A stretch of 64,000 nt of DNA. Source: Billgrantia tianxiuensis (GTDB taxonomy: Bacteria > Pseudomonadota > Gammaproteobacteria > Pseudomonadales > Halomonadaceae). The notes beneath the pieces were generated by a model. It had not been told where the DNA came from. It did no database searches and saw only the letters and a list, made by a program, of their open reading frames with translations. The stretch covers positions 1,612,001 through 1,676,000 of the forward strand of contig NZ_CP035042.1 in NCBI RefSeq assembly GCF_009834345.1, given 5' to 3'. Positions 1 through 8,082 of this stretch are shown one piece after another; the first letter of the stretch is position 1, and every line of letters starts with the position of its first letter. The position numbers and the translations under genes were made by a program.

Positions 1-2970
1 GCGATCAACGGCGTCGAGGACATGCTCTACATGACCTCGACCAGCGCTGACAACGGCGTGATGAGCCTCGACGTGGCGTTCAACATCGGCACTGACGGCG
101 ACATCAATACCATCAACGTCAACAACCGGGTGCAGGGGGCGTTGTCGCGCCTGCCCGAGGCGGTCCAGGCCCAGGGCGTGACCGTGGAACTGCGCTCCAG
201 CTCGATCCTGATGCTGGTGGCGCTGATTTCGCCGCAAGGCGACTACAACAACGTCTTCATGCAGAACTACGCCACGCTGAACATTCTCGATGAGCTACGC
301 CAGGTACCCGGCGTGGGCGAGGCGGAAGTGCTCGGCGGCGGCGAGTTTGCCATGCGCGTATGGATGGACCCCGACAAGCTGGCCCAGTACGACCTGACTC
401 CTACCGAGGTGGCGCGGGCCATTCGTGCCCAGAACACCGAGGTGCCGGCAGGCAGCCTGGCCGCCACGCCCCAGCGCGATCCGCGGGCGTTCACTTATAC
501 CATCACCGCCGGCGGGCGCCTCAATGACGTCGAAGACTTCCGCAACATCTTCCTGCGCACCAACCCGGACGGTTCGGCGCTGCGCCTCGACGACGTGGCG
601 CGCATCGAGCTGGGCGCCTCCTTCTACGGCGTGGAGGCGCGGCTGAACGGTGCCACCATGACGCCGATCATCATCAACCAGCAGCCCGGCGCCAATGCGC
701 TGGAGACGGCCCAGGCGGTTCACGACACCATGGCCGAGCTGGAGTCGCGCTTCCCGCCGGGGCTCGAGTACGTGGTGCCCTACGACACCACGCTGTTCAT
801 CGGCGCCTCGGTGGATACCGTGACCCATGTTTTTATTGAGGCCTTCCTCATCGTCGGCGTGATCCTGTTCATCTTCCTGCAGAACTGGCGCTTCACGGTA
901 ATCGCGATGTCGGTGGTGCCGGTGTCGGTACTGGCCACCTTTGCCGGGTTCTTCCTGTTCGGCTTCTCGATCAACCTGCTGACGCTATTCGCTCTGGTGC
1001 TCTCCATCGGCATCGTGGTCGACGACGCCATCCTGGTGGTGGAGAACGTCGAACGCGTGCTCAGCGAGGACGACGAGATCACTGTGACCCAGGCCACCAT
1101 CCGCGCCATGCGGGAGGTGGGCGGCCCGGTCATCGCCACCTCGCTGATCATGGCGGCGGTGTTCGTGCCGGTGGCTTTCCTGGGCGGCTTCACCGGGCAG
1201 ATCTACCAGCAGTTCGCCCTCACGGTGGCGATCTCGGTGGCCTTCTCGGCGTTGATGGCGCTGACCTTCACCCCGGCGCTGTCGGCGATCTTCATCAAGC
1301 ACAAGCCGAAGGGAGTGGGGCAATCCAAGCTGAAGCGGGCGCTCAACACGCCGCTACGGCTGTTCGACCGGCTGTTTGCCGGCATCACCGCCGTGTACAT
1401 GCGGCTGGTCAAGGCGCTGGTGCGCTTCTGGGGGCTGGCGCTGCTGCTCACCGGGCTGGTCATCGGCGGCTCCTGGTGGCTCTACCAGATCACGCCCTCG
1501 ACGCTGGTGCCCGAGACCGACCAGGGCATCGTGCTGGCCAGCGTCCAGTTGCCCGATTCCGCCTCCCTGGCGCGCACCCAACGCTACATGGACGAGCTGA
1601 GTTCGCGCATCGAGGAGATCCCCGGGGTGCAGTACTCCACCGCGGTGGCTGGCTACGACATCCTCTCCAGCGCGGTCAATACCGCACGCGGGATCATGTT
1701 CATCAACATGGAGCCCTGGGAGGAGCGCGAACTGACCGCCACCGAGCTGGTGGGACGGATCATGCAACTGGGCGCGGAGATACCCGGCGGCTCGGCGATG
1801 GCGTTCAACGTGCCGCCGATCATGGGGCTCTCGACCACCGGCGGCTTCACCGGCTATCTGCAGTCCTTCGGTGGCGCCTCGCCCCAGGAGCTGTTCCAGG
1901 CCTCGGTGCAGGTGATGCAGGCCGCCAACCAGCATCCCGCCCTGCAGCAGGTGTTCACCACCTTCAACGTCAACGTGCCGGGATATCGAGCAGCGATCGA
2001 CCAGCAGAAGGCATTGAGCTACGGCGTGGCGCTGGAGGACCTGAACGCGACCCTGTCGAATACCTTCGGCAACGGCTTCGTCAACTTCTTCAGCTACCAG
2101 AACCGCAACTTCCAGGTCTACCTGCAAAACGAGGATGCCTTCCGCAAGACGCCGGACGACGTCAGCAATGTCTACGTGCGCGGTGGCGACGGCGAGCGGA
2201 TACCGCTTTCGGAGTTCGTCACCTTGGAGCGTCAGGCCAAGCCGGCGGTGGTGTCGCGCTTCGGCGTCTACCTGGGGGCACAGTTCCAGGGCGGCCCCGC
2301 GCCGGGCTATAGCTCCGGCCAGGCGATCGCCGCCATGGAGGAGATCGTCGAAGAGACCTTGGGCGGCGGCTGGGGAATGGGCTGGACCGGTACCGCCTAC
2401 CAGGAGAGTCAGCTCGGCAATACCGCCACGCTGGCCATCGTGTTCGGCATCCTGATGGTGTTCCTGATCCTGGCGGCGCAGTACGAGAGCTGGTCGCTGC
2501 CGTTGGCGGTGCTCACGGCGACGCCCTTCGCTTTCCTTGGCGGCATCGGCGGCATCGTGCTGCGCGGGCTCGATACCAGCGTCTACGTGGAGATCGGCAT
2601 GCTGGTGGTGGTAGGGCTGGCGGCCAAGAACGCCATCCTGATCGTCGAGTTCGCCGAGCTGCAGCGCAAGGAGCAGGGCAAGTCGATCCGCGAGGCGGCC
2701 ATCACCGCGGCGGAGCTGCGCTTCCGGCCGATCGTGATGACTTCTCTGGCGTTCATCTTCGGCACCCTGCCGCTGGCGCTGGCCAGTGGGGCAAGCGATG
2801 TCAGCAGCCACCACATCGGTACCACCGTGGCGGTGGGCATGGCCTCGGTGGCGGTACTCGGCAGCTTGTTCGTGCCAAGCTTCTATGCTGTGATCGCCCA
2901 TGTCTCCGACTGGCTGCGCTACCAGCTGCGCGGACGCGGATACCAAGAGACCGCGGCTGAGCGCTCCTGA
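1..2970 (+). CDS. RND multidrug efflux permease, AcrB/MexB type (5' truncated by window edge)
   Basis: Inner-membrane proton-driven drug exporter that would work with a periplasmic adaptor and a TolC-type channel. The frame is open from base 1; compared with AcrB about 70 N-terminal residues lie outside the window. The proton-relay pair is visible in TM4 (GIVVDDAILVVENV, about residue 340 of the visible part) and the TM10 lysine in GLAAKNAILIVEF near residue 875. Hydrophobic segments group in two halves separated by large periplasmic loops, as in the HAE1 family. The gene ends at a TGA followed by a strong hairpin terminator, so it is the last gene of its operon; the adaptor gene is expected just upstream. 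A TetR gene of the AcrR type lies 1 kb downstream and could be its repressor, although it is not in the usual divergent position. Confidence 0.95.
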   Translation, partial: AINGVEDMLYMTSTSADNGVMSLDVAFNIGTDGDINTINVNNRVQGALSRLPEAVQAQGVTVELRSSSILMLVALISPQGDYNNVFMQNYATLNILDELRQVPGVGEAEVLGGGEFAMRVWMDPDKLAQYDLTPTEVARAIRAQNTEVPAGSLAATPQRDPRAFTYTITAGGRLNDVEDFRNIFLRTNPDGSALRLDDVARIELGASFYGVEARLNGATMTPIIINQQPGANALETAQAVHDTMAELESRFPPGLEYVVPYDTTLFIGASVDTVTHVFIEAFLIVGVILFIFLQNWRFTVIAMSVVPVSVLATFAGFFLFGFSINLLTLFALVLSIGIVVDDAILVVENVERVLSEDDEITVTQATIRAMREVGGPVIATSLIMAAVFVPVAFLGGFTGQIYQQFALTVAISVAFSALMALTFTPALSAIFIKHKPKGVGQSKLKRALNTPLRLFDRLFAGITAVYMRLVKALVRFWGLALLLTGLVIGGSWWLYQITPSTLVPETDQGIVLASVQLPDSASLARTQRYMDELSSRIEEIPGVQYSTAVAGYDILSSAVNTARGIMFINMEPWEERELTATELVGRIMQLGAEIPGGSAMAFNVPPIMGLSTTGGFTGYLQSFGGASPQELFQASVQVMQAANQHPALQQVFTTFNVNVPGYRAAIDQQKALSYGVALEDLNATLSNTFGNGFVNFFSYQNRNFQVYLQNEDAFRKTPDDVSNVYVRGGDGERIPLSEFVTLERQAKPAVVSRFGVYLGAQFQGGPAPGYSSGQAIAAMEEIVEETLGGGWGMGWTGTAYQESQLGNTATLAIVFGILMVFLILAAQYESWSLPLAVLTATPFAFLGGIGGIVLRGLDTSVYVEIGMLVVVGLAAKNAILIVEFAELQRKEQGKSIREAAITAAELRFRPIVMTSLAFIFGTLPLALASGASDVSSHHIGTTVAVGMASVAVLGSLFVPSFYAVIAHVSDWLRYQLRGRGYQETAAERS

Positions 2971-2994
2971 GCGGCAAGAGCATGATACGAGGCG

Positions 2995-3023
2995 GGGCGT
3001 CACCGAAAGGTGGCGCCCTTTTT
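2995..3023 (+). terminator. Intrinsic terminator of the RND operon
   Basis: A 10-bp stem (GGGCGTCACC / GGTGGCGCCC, one G-T pair) with a GAAA tetraloop is followed by TTTTT, 25 bases after the stop codon of the efflux gene. Confidence 0.88.
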
Positions 3024-3060
3024 CATGACCTGGCGCATGCCCGGGCCAGCGCACCATGGA

Positions 3061-3258
3061 CTAGGCTATGTCTGAAAACTGTCTGCGCTTGGCCATACGG
3101 CGTTAAAAATCAGCTCAAAGTACTCATTTACACCACGTAAACTCCGTCTTTTCGCTTATTTTTGCCTTGCGACCCACATGGATGTGGGAAGTGCGTTGGC
3201 CCGTAGGGAACGGGCCTAGCCCTGACCTTCGCTCGCCGACTTTTCAGACACAGCCTAG
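3061..3258. mobile_element. MITE-like element with 18-bp terminal inverted repeats
   Basis: A 198-bp non-coding block is bounded by CTAGGCTATGTCTGAAAA on the left and TTTTCAGACACAGCCTAG on the right, which are inverted copies with one mismatch. If the outer CTAG on each side is the target duplication, the mobile unit is 3065-3254 with 14-bp ends. The interior is AT-richer than the flanks, encodes nothing, and holds small inverted repeats such as TTTAC / GTAAA near 3127-3148. Size, ends and lack of coding match a miniature inverted-repeat element mobilised by a full-length insertion sequence elsewhere. It ends 38 bases before the next start codon, so it probably supplies or interrupts that gene's promoter. 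Confidence 0.72.
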
Positions 3259-3296
3259 GCTGAAGCTGAGTGGAGCGAAAACATAAGGAGGCCGTC

Positions 3297-3992
3297 ATGG
3301 AAGCGCTGCGTCAGATCGCCCTGAGTTTTCCCGTCGTCGTCTTCAGCGCGCTGCTGCCATTGGTGTTGCTCTATTGGCTGCTGGTGTTGCTGCGCCTGGC
3401 GCCGCTGGAGCTATTCGCTCGTGACAGCCTGAAGGGCGACCACCTGGCGAGTACCATGGTGGCTCTTGGCTTCGCCGGGGTGCCGGTCTCCTTTGCCCTC
3501 AGCGTGCTGCTGGGGCTGGCTGGGGCGGTGACCCTGACGGTAGAGCTGCTGGTGCTGCGCTGGCTGCCACTGGGGCTGTTTCGCATCCCGGTCGGGGTGG
3601 CGGTGCTATGGGCGGCATTCGTGCTTGCCTCTCCTGTGGCGGCGATGGTGTGCCACGGGGTGCAGCGGCGCTTCCATCGGGCGAAGCATGCCCAGCCGCG
3701 TTGCCTGTTGGGAGAAACCGTGCAGGTAGATAACGCAGCCGATGCCGAAGGCTGGGCCACGGCTACCCTGATCGAGGACCCTGAATGCGAAGTGCGCTTG
3801 CATGCCAAGCCCGGCGACCTGCCACGCCCAGGCGAACGACGGGTACTGGTCAAGTACGTGGCCGGGGAGGACGCCTACCGCAGCGTGGCGGAGAGCCGCT
3901 ACTGCGAGGCGCGCGTGTACCTGCGGCGGCTGCGCTTGGCGCAAAGCGGTAGAGCCGGCGCGAGCCATAAAGGCGCCGAGGCGCCCCTGTAA
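3297..3992 (+). CDS. Inner-membrane protein with C-terminal OB-fold-like domain (YqiJ-like), function unknown
   Basis: About 231 residues. The ATG at 3297 is preceded by AAGGAGG with five bases of spacing, which is why it is preferred over an in-frame GTG at 3270. The N-terminal half has three or four strongly hydrophobic segments (residues about 5-30, 55-80, 85-125). The second half is soluble, starts around residue 135 and has the beta-rich pattern of an OB/NfeD-like fold (LLGETVQVDNA, later ERRVLVKYV). This organisation resembles E. coli YqiJ, which accompanies flotillin-like proteins, but no flotillin gene is seen here. Its upstream region is the MITE, and it converges on the TetR gene with an 8-base gap. 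The family link is from memory of domain layout. Confidence 0.7.
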   Translation: MEALRQIALSFPVVVFSALLPLVLLYWLLVLLRLAPLELFARDSLKGDHLASTMVALGFAGVPVSFALSVLLGLAGAVTLTVELLVLRWLPLGLFRIPVGVAVLWAAFVLASPVAAMVCHGVQRRFHRAKHAQPRCLLGETVQVDNAADAEGWATATLIEDPECEVRLHAKPGDLPRPGERRVLVKYVAGEDAYRSVAESRYCEARVYLRRLRLAQSGRAGASHKGAEAPL

Positions 3993-4000
3993 CCTCTTGC

Positions 4001-4618
4001 CTAGGAGGAAGAGCGCAGCAACTGCAGCTGCGTTTCGATGAGCTGCGCGCCTCGCTCGTGCAGGCTGAAGGTCTCATAGTTGCGCAGCCAGTCGTGGAAC
4101 AGGCCGCCGAGCATGGCCTGGAACAGACGCGCGGCGATTTCCGGAGGCACATCGTCGCGCAAATGGCCGAGCCGGGCAGCACACTCGAAGTAATCGAGCA
4201 GGGCGCCGCACGCTTCCTCGGCTATCTCGTTCTGCATGGCCAGCGGATCGATCTCGGCGAACGTCTCGCAGTGGTGAATCAGGATGGCGTGCACTCGCCG
4301 GTAGCGGGGCTGCTCCAGCCGTTCGAAACCGCTCAGGCAGGCCAGCCGGATGGCTTCCAGCGGCTGCTGGGCGAGCCCCGGGTCGCCGATCTCCTCGACG
4401 AGTTCCTGGAAAGGCATGCGTACGCGTTGCAGCATGGCCCGAAACAGATCGGCCTTGTTCTTGAAGTGCCAGTAAACGGCACCGCGGGTCATGCCGGCAT
4501 GGCGGGCTATCTGCTCCAGCGAGGTGCGGGCGACACCGCGCTCGAGAAAGACCGCTTCGGCGGCATCGAGCAGGGCTTCGCGCGTGGCAGCGGCTTCCGC
4601 CTTGGTACGTCGGGCCAT
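4001..4618 (-). CDS. TetR/AcrR-family transcriptional repressor
   Basis: A 205-residue protein. Residues 10-60 form the classic TetR helix-turn-helix (TREALLDAAEAVFLERG, then TSLEQIARHAGMTRGAVYWH), followed by an all-helical ligand domain with the AcrR/TtgR-type C-terminus. These regulators repress RND pump operons and are released by hydrophobic drugs. The gene reads away from an operator-like palindrome located 65-80 bases upstream of its start, which suggests autoregulation and control of the divergent hydrolase gene. The nearby RND permease is another likely target, but its promoter lies outside the window. Confidence 0.92.
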   Translation of the reverse strand: MARRTKAEAAATREALLDAAEAVFLERGVARTSLEQIARHAGMTRGAVYWHFKNKADLFRAMLQRVRMPFQELVEEIGDPGLAQQPLEAIRLACLSGFERLEQPRYRRVHAILIHHCETFAEIDPLAMQNEIAEEACGALLDYFECAARLGHLRDDVPPEIAARLFQAMLGGLFHDWLRNYETFSLHERGAQLIETQLQLLRSSS

Positions 4619-4682
4619 GTGGGGATCGTCTCTCCTCGAACCTGCCGTTTCCCGTTATTCTACCGCAGTGTAATCGAACTTA

Positions 4683-4698
4683 CATACACGGGTGTATG
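4683..4698. promoter_or_regulatory. Candidate TetR/AcrR operator
   Basis: A perfect 7-bp inverted repeat with a 2-bp spacer, CATACAC-GG-GTGTATG, sits between the divergent TetR and hydrolase genes. Its ACATACA half is like that of the E. coli AcrR operator. No other strong palindrome is seen in the 186-bp divergent region. Confidence 0.6.
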
Positions 4699-4804
4699 GA
4701 ATTATTCTTAACCTCGCTCGCTGGAGTGGGCTTGCTTTCCCTCGTATTCCACGAAGTGGCAGGGTATAACGAGTCGAACACTGTTCCTTTTTTAGGGAGA
4801 GCCG

Positions 4805-5834
4805 ATGCCCGAGCCGCTTTCGAACTCGCCGGCGCCAGGATCAAGCCTGGTAGCCGCCTACAGGTCGACGTGCCGGTCGCCAAGCTCTACACCCATGCCC
4901 CGCTGCACATTCCTGTGGAAGTCGTGCACGGACGCCGCCAGGGGCCGGTTCTGCTGGTCTGCGGAGGCATCCACGGCGATGAGATCAACAGCGTGGAGAT
5001 CGTGCGCCGCTTGATGCGCTCGAAGCAGATCCAGGGGCTGCACGGCACCCTGATCGCCGTACCTATCGTCAACGTATTCGGTTTCATGCAGCACAGCCGC
5101 TACCTGCCGGACCGGCGCGATCTCAACCGCTGCTTCCCCGGCAGCGAGACCGGCTCGCTGGGAGCCAGGGTAGCGGCGCTGTTCCGCGAGCAGATCGTCG
5201 ACTATGCCACCCACATCATCGACCTGCATACCGGTGCCATTCACCGCACCAACCTGCCTCAGATCCGCGCCCAGCTCAGCCCCGGCAGCGAGACCGAGCG
5301 CATGGCCAACGCCTTCGGTGCGCCGGTGATTCTTAATGCCGAATTGCGGGAGGGTAGCTTGCGCCACTACGCCCAGGGGCGGGGTATTCCGGTGCTGACC
5401 TACGAGGCGGGCGAGGCGCTGCGCTTCGACGAGTGGGCGATTGCCCCGGGCGTACGCGGTGTGCTGCGGGTCATGCGTCGGCTGGGCATGCTGGGGGGCG
5501 AACACCGCCGCCGCCCGCCGCCGGCGGCCGAGGTGGCCAACGGCTCGAGCTGGGCACGGGCTCCCATCGACGGCATCCTGCGCCCCAAGGTGCGTCTCGG
5601 TGCGCGGGTGGCCAGGGGCGACGTGCTGGGCAAGGTGGCCGACCCCTTCGGCAACGCCGAAGCCTCGATCAAGGCCATGGCCGACGGCATCGTGATCGGC
5701 ATGAGCCGCCTACCGCTGGCCAATGAAGGCGAGGCGCTGTTCCATATCGCCCGCTTCGAGGCGATCGAGGAGGCCGAAAGCGCCATCGAGACCTTTCATT
5801 CCAGTCTCGAGCCACCCCGGATCCACTTTACTGA
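4805..5834 (+). CDS. Succinylglutamate desuccinylase/aspartoacylase-family zinc hydrolase (two frameshifts)
   Basis: An AstE/AspA-type M14-like hydrolase that would cleave an N-acyl amino acid with zinc. The zinc-ligand motif GGIHGDE is near residue 58, with DLNRCFPG and IDLHTG further on. The frame-open reading extends upstream to 4696, but the natural start is ATG 4805, preceded by AGGGAGA. From it the frame holds only if one C is restored in CCGCTTTC at about 4816-4819, giving MPEPPFELAGAR. At the 3' end one C restored in the CCCC run at 5815-5818 gives EPPPDPLY and a TGA at 5832, just before the end of convergent dusA; without it the protein would run 173 bp into dusA. Corrected length is about 343 residues, normal for the family. 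The exact substrate is not known. Confidence 0.82.
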
Positions 5835-5845
5835 AGCAGGCCGCC

Positions 5846-6871
5846 TCAGGCGGTTTCGACCTGGCGCGCGCAGCTCTCCGGCACCAGGCTCAGGGCATCG
5901 TCGTATACCCGCAGGCAGGCGCCGTCGAGATGGCCGTTCTCGGAGAGGTGGCGGCGGAAGCGACGCCCGCCCGGCTGGCCCTGGAACAGGCCCAGCAGGT
6001 GGCGGGTCACGTGGTTGAGCTTGGCGCCTTCTTCGAGCCGGCGGGCGATGTAGGGGCGGAAGGCGCGGGCGGCGGCGTGGCGGCTCACGGCGGGCCCGGG
6101 CTCGCCGTAGAGCGCCTGGTCCACCCCGGCGAGCAGCCAGGGGTTCTGGTAGGCCTCGCGACCGACCATCACGCTGTCCACGTGACTCAGCTGCTTGCGG
6201 CATTCGTCGAGCGTCTTGATGCCGCCGTTGATGCCGATGTGCAGCTCCGGGCGGCTGGCCTTCAGCCGGTGCACGCGGGGATAGTTGAGCGGCGGGATGT
6301 CGCGATTCTCCTTCGGCGAGAGCCCTTGCAGCCACGCCTTGCGCGCATGCACGATGAACACCTCGCAGCCGGCATCCGCCACCTGGGCGATGAAGCGCTC
6401 CAAATCGGCATCTTCGTCCTGATCGTCGATACCGATGCGGCACTTCACCGTGACCGGGATCTTTACCGCCTCGCGCATGGCGCGTACCGCTGCTGCCACC
6501 TTATCCGGGTGGCCCATCAGACAGGCGCCGATCATGTTGTTCTGCACCCGGTCGCTGGGACAGCCGACGTTGAGGTTCACCTCGTCATAGCCCCATTCCT
6601 CGGCAATCGCCGCGCACTCCGCCAGCTCGCCTGGATCGCTACCGCCCAGCTGCAGTGCAATGGGATGCTCCACCTCGTCATAACCGAGGAAGCGCTCGCG
6701 AGGGCTGCCATGCAGGATGGCGCCCGTCGTCACCATCTCGGTGTAGAGCAGTGCCTGGCGGGTGAGGGTGCGGGCGAAGGCTCTTTGGTCCCTCGTCGTC
6801 CAGTCCATCATGGGGGCCACCGAAAACCGGCGCGCCCGTGCCAGCGGGTCGTTTCCAGTCGTGTTGCTCAT
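5846..6871 (-). CDS. dusA: tRNA-dihydrouridine(20/20a) synthase DusA
   Basis: A 341-residue FMN- and NADPH-dependent enzyme that reduces uridine 20/20a in the tRNA D-loop. An FMN-binding TIM barrel is seen from the N-terminus (RFSVAPMMDWTTRDQR), with the active-site cysteine motif NLNVGCPSDRVQNN near residue 100 and GINGGI, MVGREAYQNPW in the second half, followed by the helical tRNA-binding domain. The early AYQNP and long N-terminal YTEMVTTGA segments are those of the DusA subgroup rather than DusB or DusC. The gene is monocistronic and faces the zinc hydrolase. The sequence is intact. Confidence 0.95.
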   Translation of the reverse strand: MSNTTGNDPLARARRFSVAPMMDWTTRDQRAFARTLTRQALLYTEMVTTGAILHGSPRERFLGYDEVEHPIALQLGGSDPGELAECAAIAEEWGYDEVNLNVGCPSDRVQNNMIGACLMGHPDKVAAAVRAMREAVKIPVTVKCRIGIDDQDEDADLERFIAQVADAGCEVFIVHARKAWLQGLSPKENRDIPPLNYPRVHRLKASRPELHIGINGGIKTLDECRKQLSHVDSVMVGREAYQNPWLLAGVDQALYGEPGPAVSRHAAARAFRPYIARRLEEGAKLNHVTRHLLGLFQGQPGGRRFRRHLSENGHLDGACLRVYDDALSLVPESCARQVETA

Positions 6872-6936
6872 CGATGGCCTCCAGAGGTCCTGCCGTCGTT
6901 ACCGTTTGATCCTGCTCATTTCGCCTTGTGCCTGCG

Positions 6937-6987
6937 TTCGGTACTATTTCGGTACTATCGAGACAACGACCGCCGAGACAACAACCG
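6937..6987. repeat. Two adjacent tandem duplications (11 bp x2, then 14 bp x2)
   Basis: TTCGGTACTAT occurs twice with no gap (6937-6947, 6948-6958). It is followed directly by CGAGACAACGACCG (6959-6972) and its one-mismatch copy CGAGACAACAACCG (6974-6987). The block lies 66-116 bases upstream of the dusA start codon. Confidence 0.8.
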
Positions 6988-7108
6988 TTAAGGTATCGAT
7001 ACGTAACCGGCTCGCCGGACGCCGCATAATGCGCAGCGTGACGAGCAGGGAGCAGAAATGAGATGGCCGGCTATTGTACGCAAGAAGGAGCGGCGCGCCC
7101 AGAGACAT

Positions 7109-7136
7109 AAAAGCCCCCACGCTGGTGAGGGCTTTT
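7109..7136. terminator. Bidirectional intrinsic terminator
   Basis: AAAAGCCC..CAC, a short loop, then GTGAGGGCTTTT forms a stem with an A-tract on one side and a T-tract on the other. It lies 90 bases after the end of the small leftward gene. Confidence 0.75.
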
Positions 7137-7226
7137 CGTTCATAAGTGTCAACTAGCCTGAGCGAGCCTTGGCTGAGCCGGCCCGGTAATGATGCACAGA
7201 GGGTATGATCAACTCTGCCGGCAGCG

Positions 7227-7424
7227 CTACTTCCGCTTCCTCATGAACGGGAGCACTTTGGCCATGGCATCCGCGAGCACCTGGTCGAGCGGTTTGTGCT
7301 CCAGGCTGATGGCGGCTCGCGCGGCGGTATAGGTTCCTTTGTACTCCCGGGCGATTTCGCTGTCGCTCATGCTGTCGGGTAGCTGCTCCTTCTCGCGGAT
7401 GACGTCGATGACGGCCTTGTCCAT
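7227..7424 (-). CDS. Small hypothetical protein, 65 residues
   Basis: The protein begins MDKAVIDVIREKEQLP and is mostly charged and helical, ending in a basic FMRKRK tail. It has no signal peptide or membrane segment. GGAGG with a five-base spacer supports the ATG at 7424; in-frame ATGs upstream (7436, 7445) have weaker ribosome sites. The middle (DSMSDSEIAREYKGTYTAARAAISLE) has a helix-turn-helix flavour but is too short to assign. No family recognised. It has its own downstream terminator and lies next to the sRNA array. Confidence 0.6.
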   Translation of the reverse strand: MDKAVIDVIREKEQLPDSMSDSEIAREYKGTYTAARAAISLEHKPLDQVLADAMAKVLPFMRKRK

Positions 7425-7630
7425 GTTGTCCTCCATTGAAGCCATTCCCTTCGAGCGTAGTGCATATCGCCAGGCCGCGGCAGGGCATCCCTCATAGGTG
7501 CGATAGGCCACGCTGCCGCTCGGCGTCGATCAGATCGGGCTGCCTTACGCCGCCTTGCTGATGAGCAGCCTTGCGACAGATACGCTGCAGAGTATGGTCG
7601 GAAGGGCTGGCCCAGCCGGCAAGGTGCTCA

Positions 7631-7648
7631 CGTAAGCTATCTCGTACA
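7631..7648 (+). promoter_or_regulatory. GacA-type upstream activating sequence candidate for RNA 1
   Basis: CGTAAG-CTATCT-CGTACA matches the GacA/UvrY box TGTAAG-N6-CTTACA at 10 of 12 positions, with the correct 6-base spacer. It is centred about 87 bases before the inferred start of the first GGA-rich RNA. A poor -35 and a TATCTT -10 at 7714-7719 fit an activator-dependent promoter. Confidence 0.6.
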
Positions 7649-7726
7649 AACGCGAGGCGGATCTCTTACCGCGTTTGATATCCTGGGTTAAACCGCTTTT
7701 CTGCAGAAGCGACTATCTTGGTGTTG

Positions 7727-7861
7727 ACGGACGAGGGAGAGTCCGACAGGGAAGACGAGCGACGGAGCGCTCAGAACCAAGGATGCTTGGGCAGGAAGCC
7801 CGAGGTTGGTTGATAAGGATGCGTTGATTGGAAGCCCGGCCTCAGTGGCCGGGCTTTTTTC
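7727..7861 (+). ncRNA. CsrB/RsmZ-like CsrA-sponge RNA, copy 1
   Basis: About 135 nt with eight GGA motifs. Several lie in hairpin loops: AGCG-ACGGAG-CGCT (7758-7771), CCAAG-GATG-CTTGG (7777-7790) and GGGC-AGGAA-GCCC (7789-7801), the last being a standard CsrA/RsmA-binding loop. The terminator stem AGCCCGGCC / GGCCGGGCT (7833-7855) is followed by TTTTT. The 5' end is inferred from the -10 TATCTT at 7714. There is no reading frame of interest. CsrB, RsmY and RsmZ family RNAs work by sequestering the translational regulator CsrA/RsmA. Assignment rests on motif density, loop placement and terminator; there is no primary-sequence alignment behind it. Confidence 0.8.
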
Positions 7862-8048
7862 TGTAGGCCGCTTTCTGCTTCTGCGGTACAGCCCATTATG
7901 CGAAGTGGCGCCCTTCGGCCGTGATCGTCAGGATCAAGGGAAGCGTCGATGGAAGGCCCTGGGCAGGGATGCTCTGGACTTCAAAACGATCGATCGTTCA
8001 GCTCCGGCGTTCCGTTACGCTTTGGAACACTCCTTTTCCTAAGTTTCC
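7862..8048 (+). other. Spacer between RNA 1 and RNA 2 with an extra GGA cluster
   Basis: No gene. Five GGA motifs fall between 7929 and 7980 (CAGGATC, AGGGAAG, ATGGAAG, CAGGGATG, CTGGAC), followed by an imperfect GTTCC...GGAAC hairpin and CTCCTTTTCC. It may be a decayed or unrecognised fifth copy, or leader sequence; no clear promoter is seen for it. Confidence 0.4.
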
Positions 8049-8076
8049 TTGATATGGGGTGAGGCCGAACTATCCT
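8049..8076 (+). promoter_or_regulatory. Sigma-70-type promoter of RNA 2
   Basis: TTGATA (8049-8054), a 16-base spacer, then TATCCT (8071-8076). Transcription would start near 8083, exactly where the GGA-rich region begins. No GacA box is seen upstream. Confidence 0.6.
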
Positions 8077-8082
8077 GAAGAC

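Larger units (their letters stand above)
6872..7226. other. Intergenic region upstream of dusA with tandem short repeats
   Basis: No convincing gene is seen. It must hold the dusA promoter (reading left), two adjacent direct repeats at 6937-6987, a GTATCGATAC palindrome near 6993 and a bidirectional terminator at 7109-7136. Confidence 0.55.

Noticed and set aside
1354..3057. Long leftward open frame antisense to the RND permease gene
   Set aside because: Composition is typical of the shadow of a GC-rich gene (His/Arg/Gly-rich, no family resemblance), and the forward frame is a clear efflux permease.
5835..6018. C-terminal extension of the zinc hydrolase into dusA
   Set aside because: The extension is Arg/Gly/Pro-rich antisense of dusA; a single restored C gives a natural stop at 5832.
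7862..8040. A short open reading frame overlapping RNA 1 and its downstream spacer (to about 8042)
   Set aside because: It crosses a strong intrinsic terminator and has no recognised family; the GGA/hairpin structure explains the region better as non-coding.
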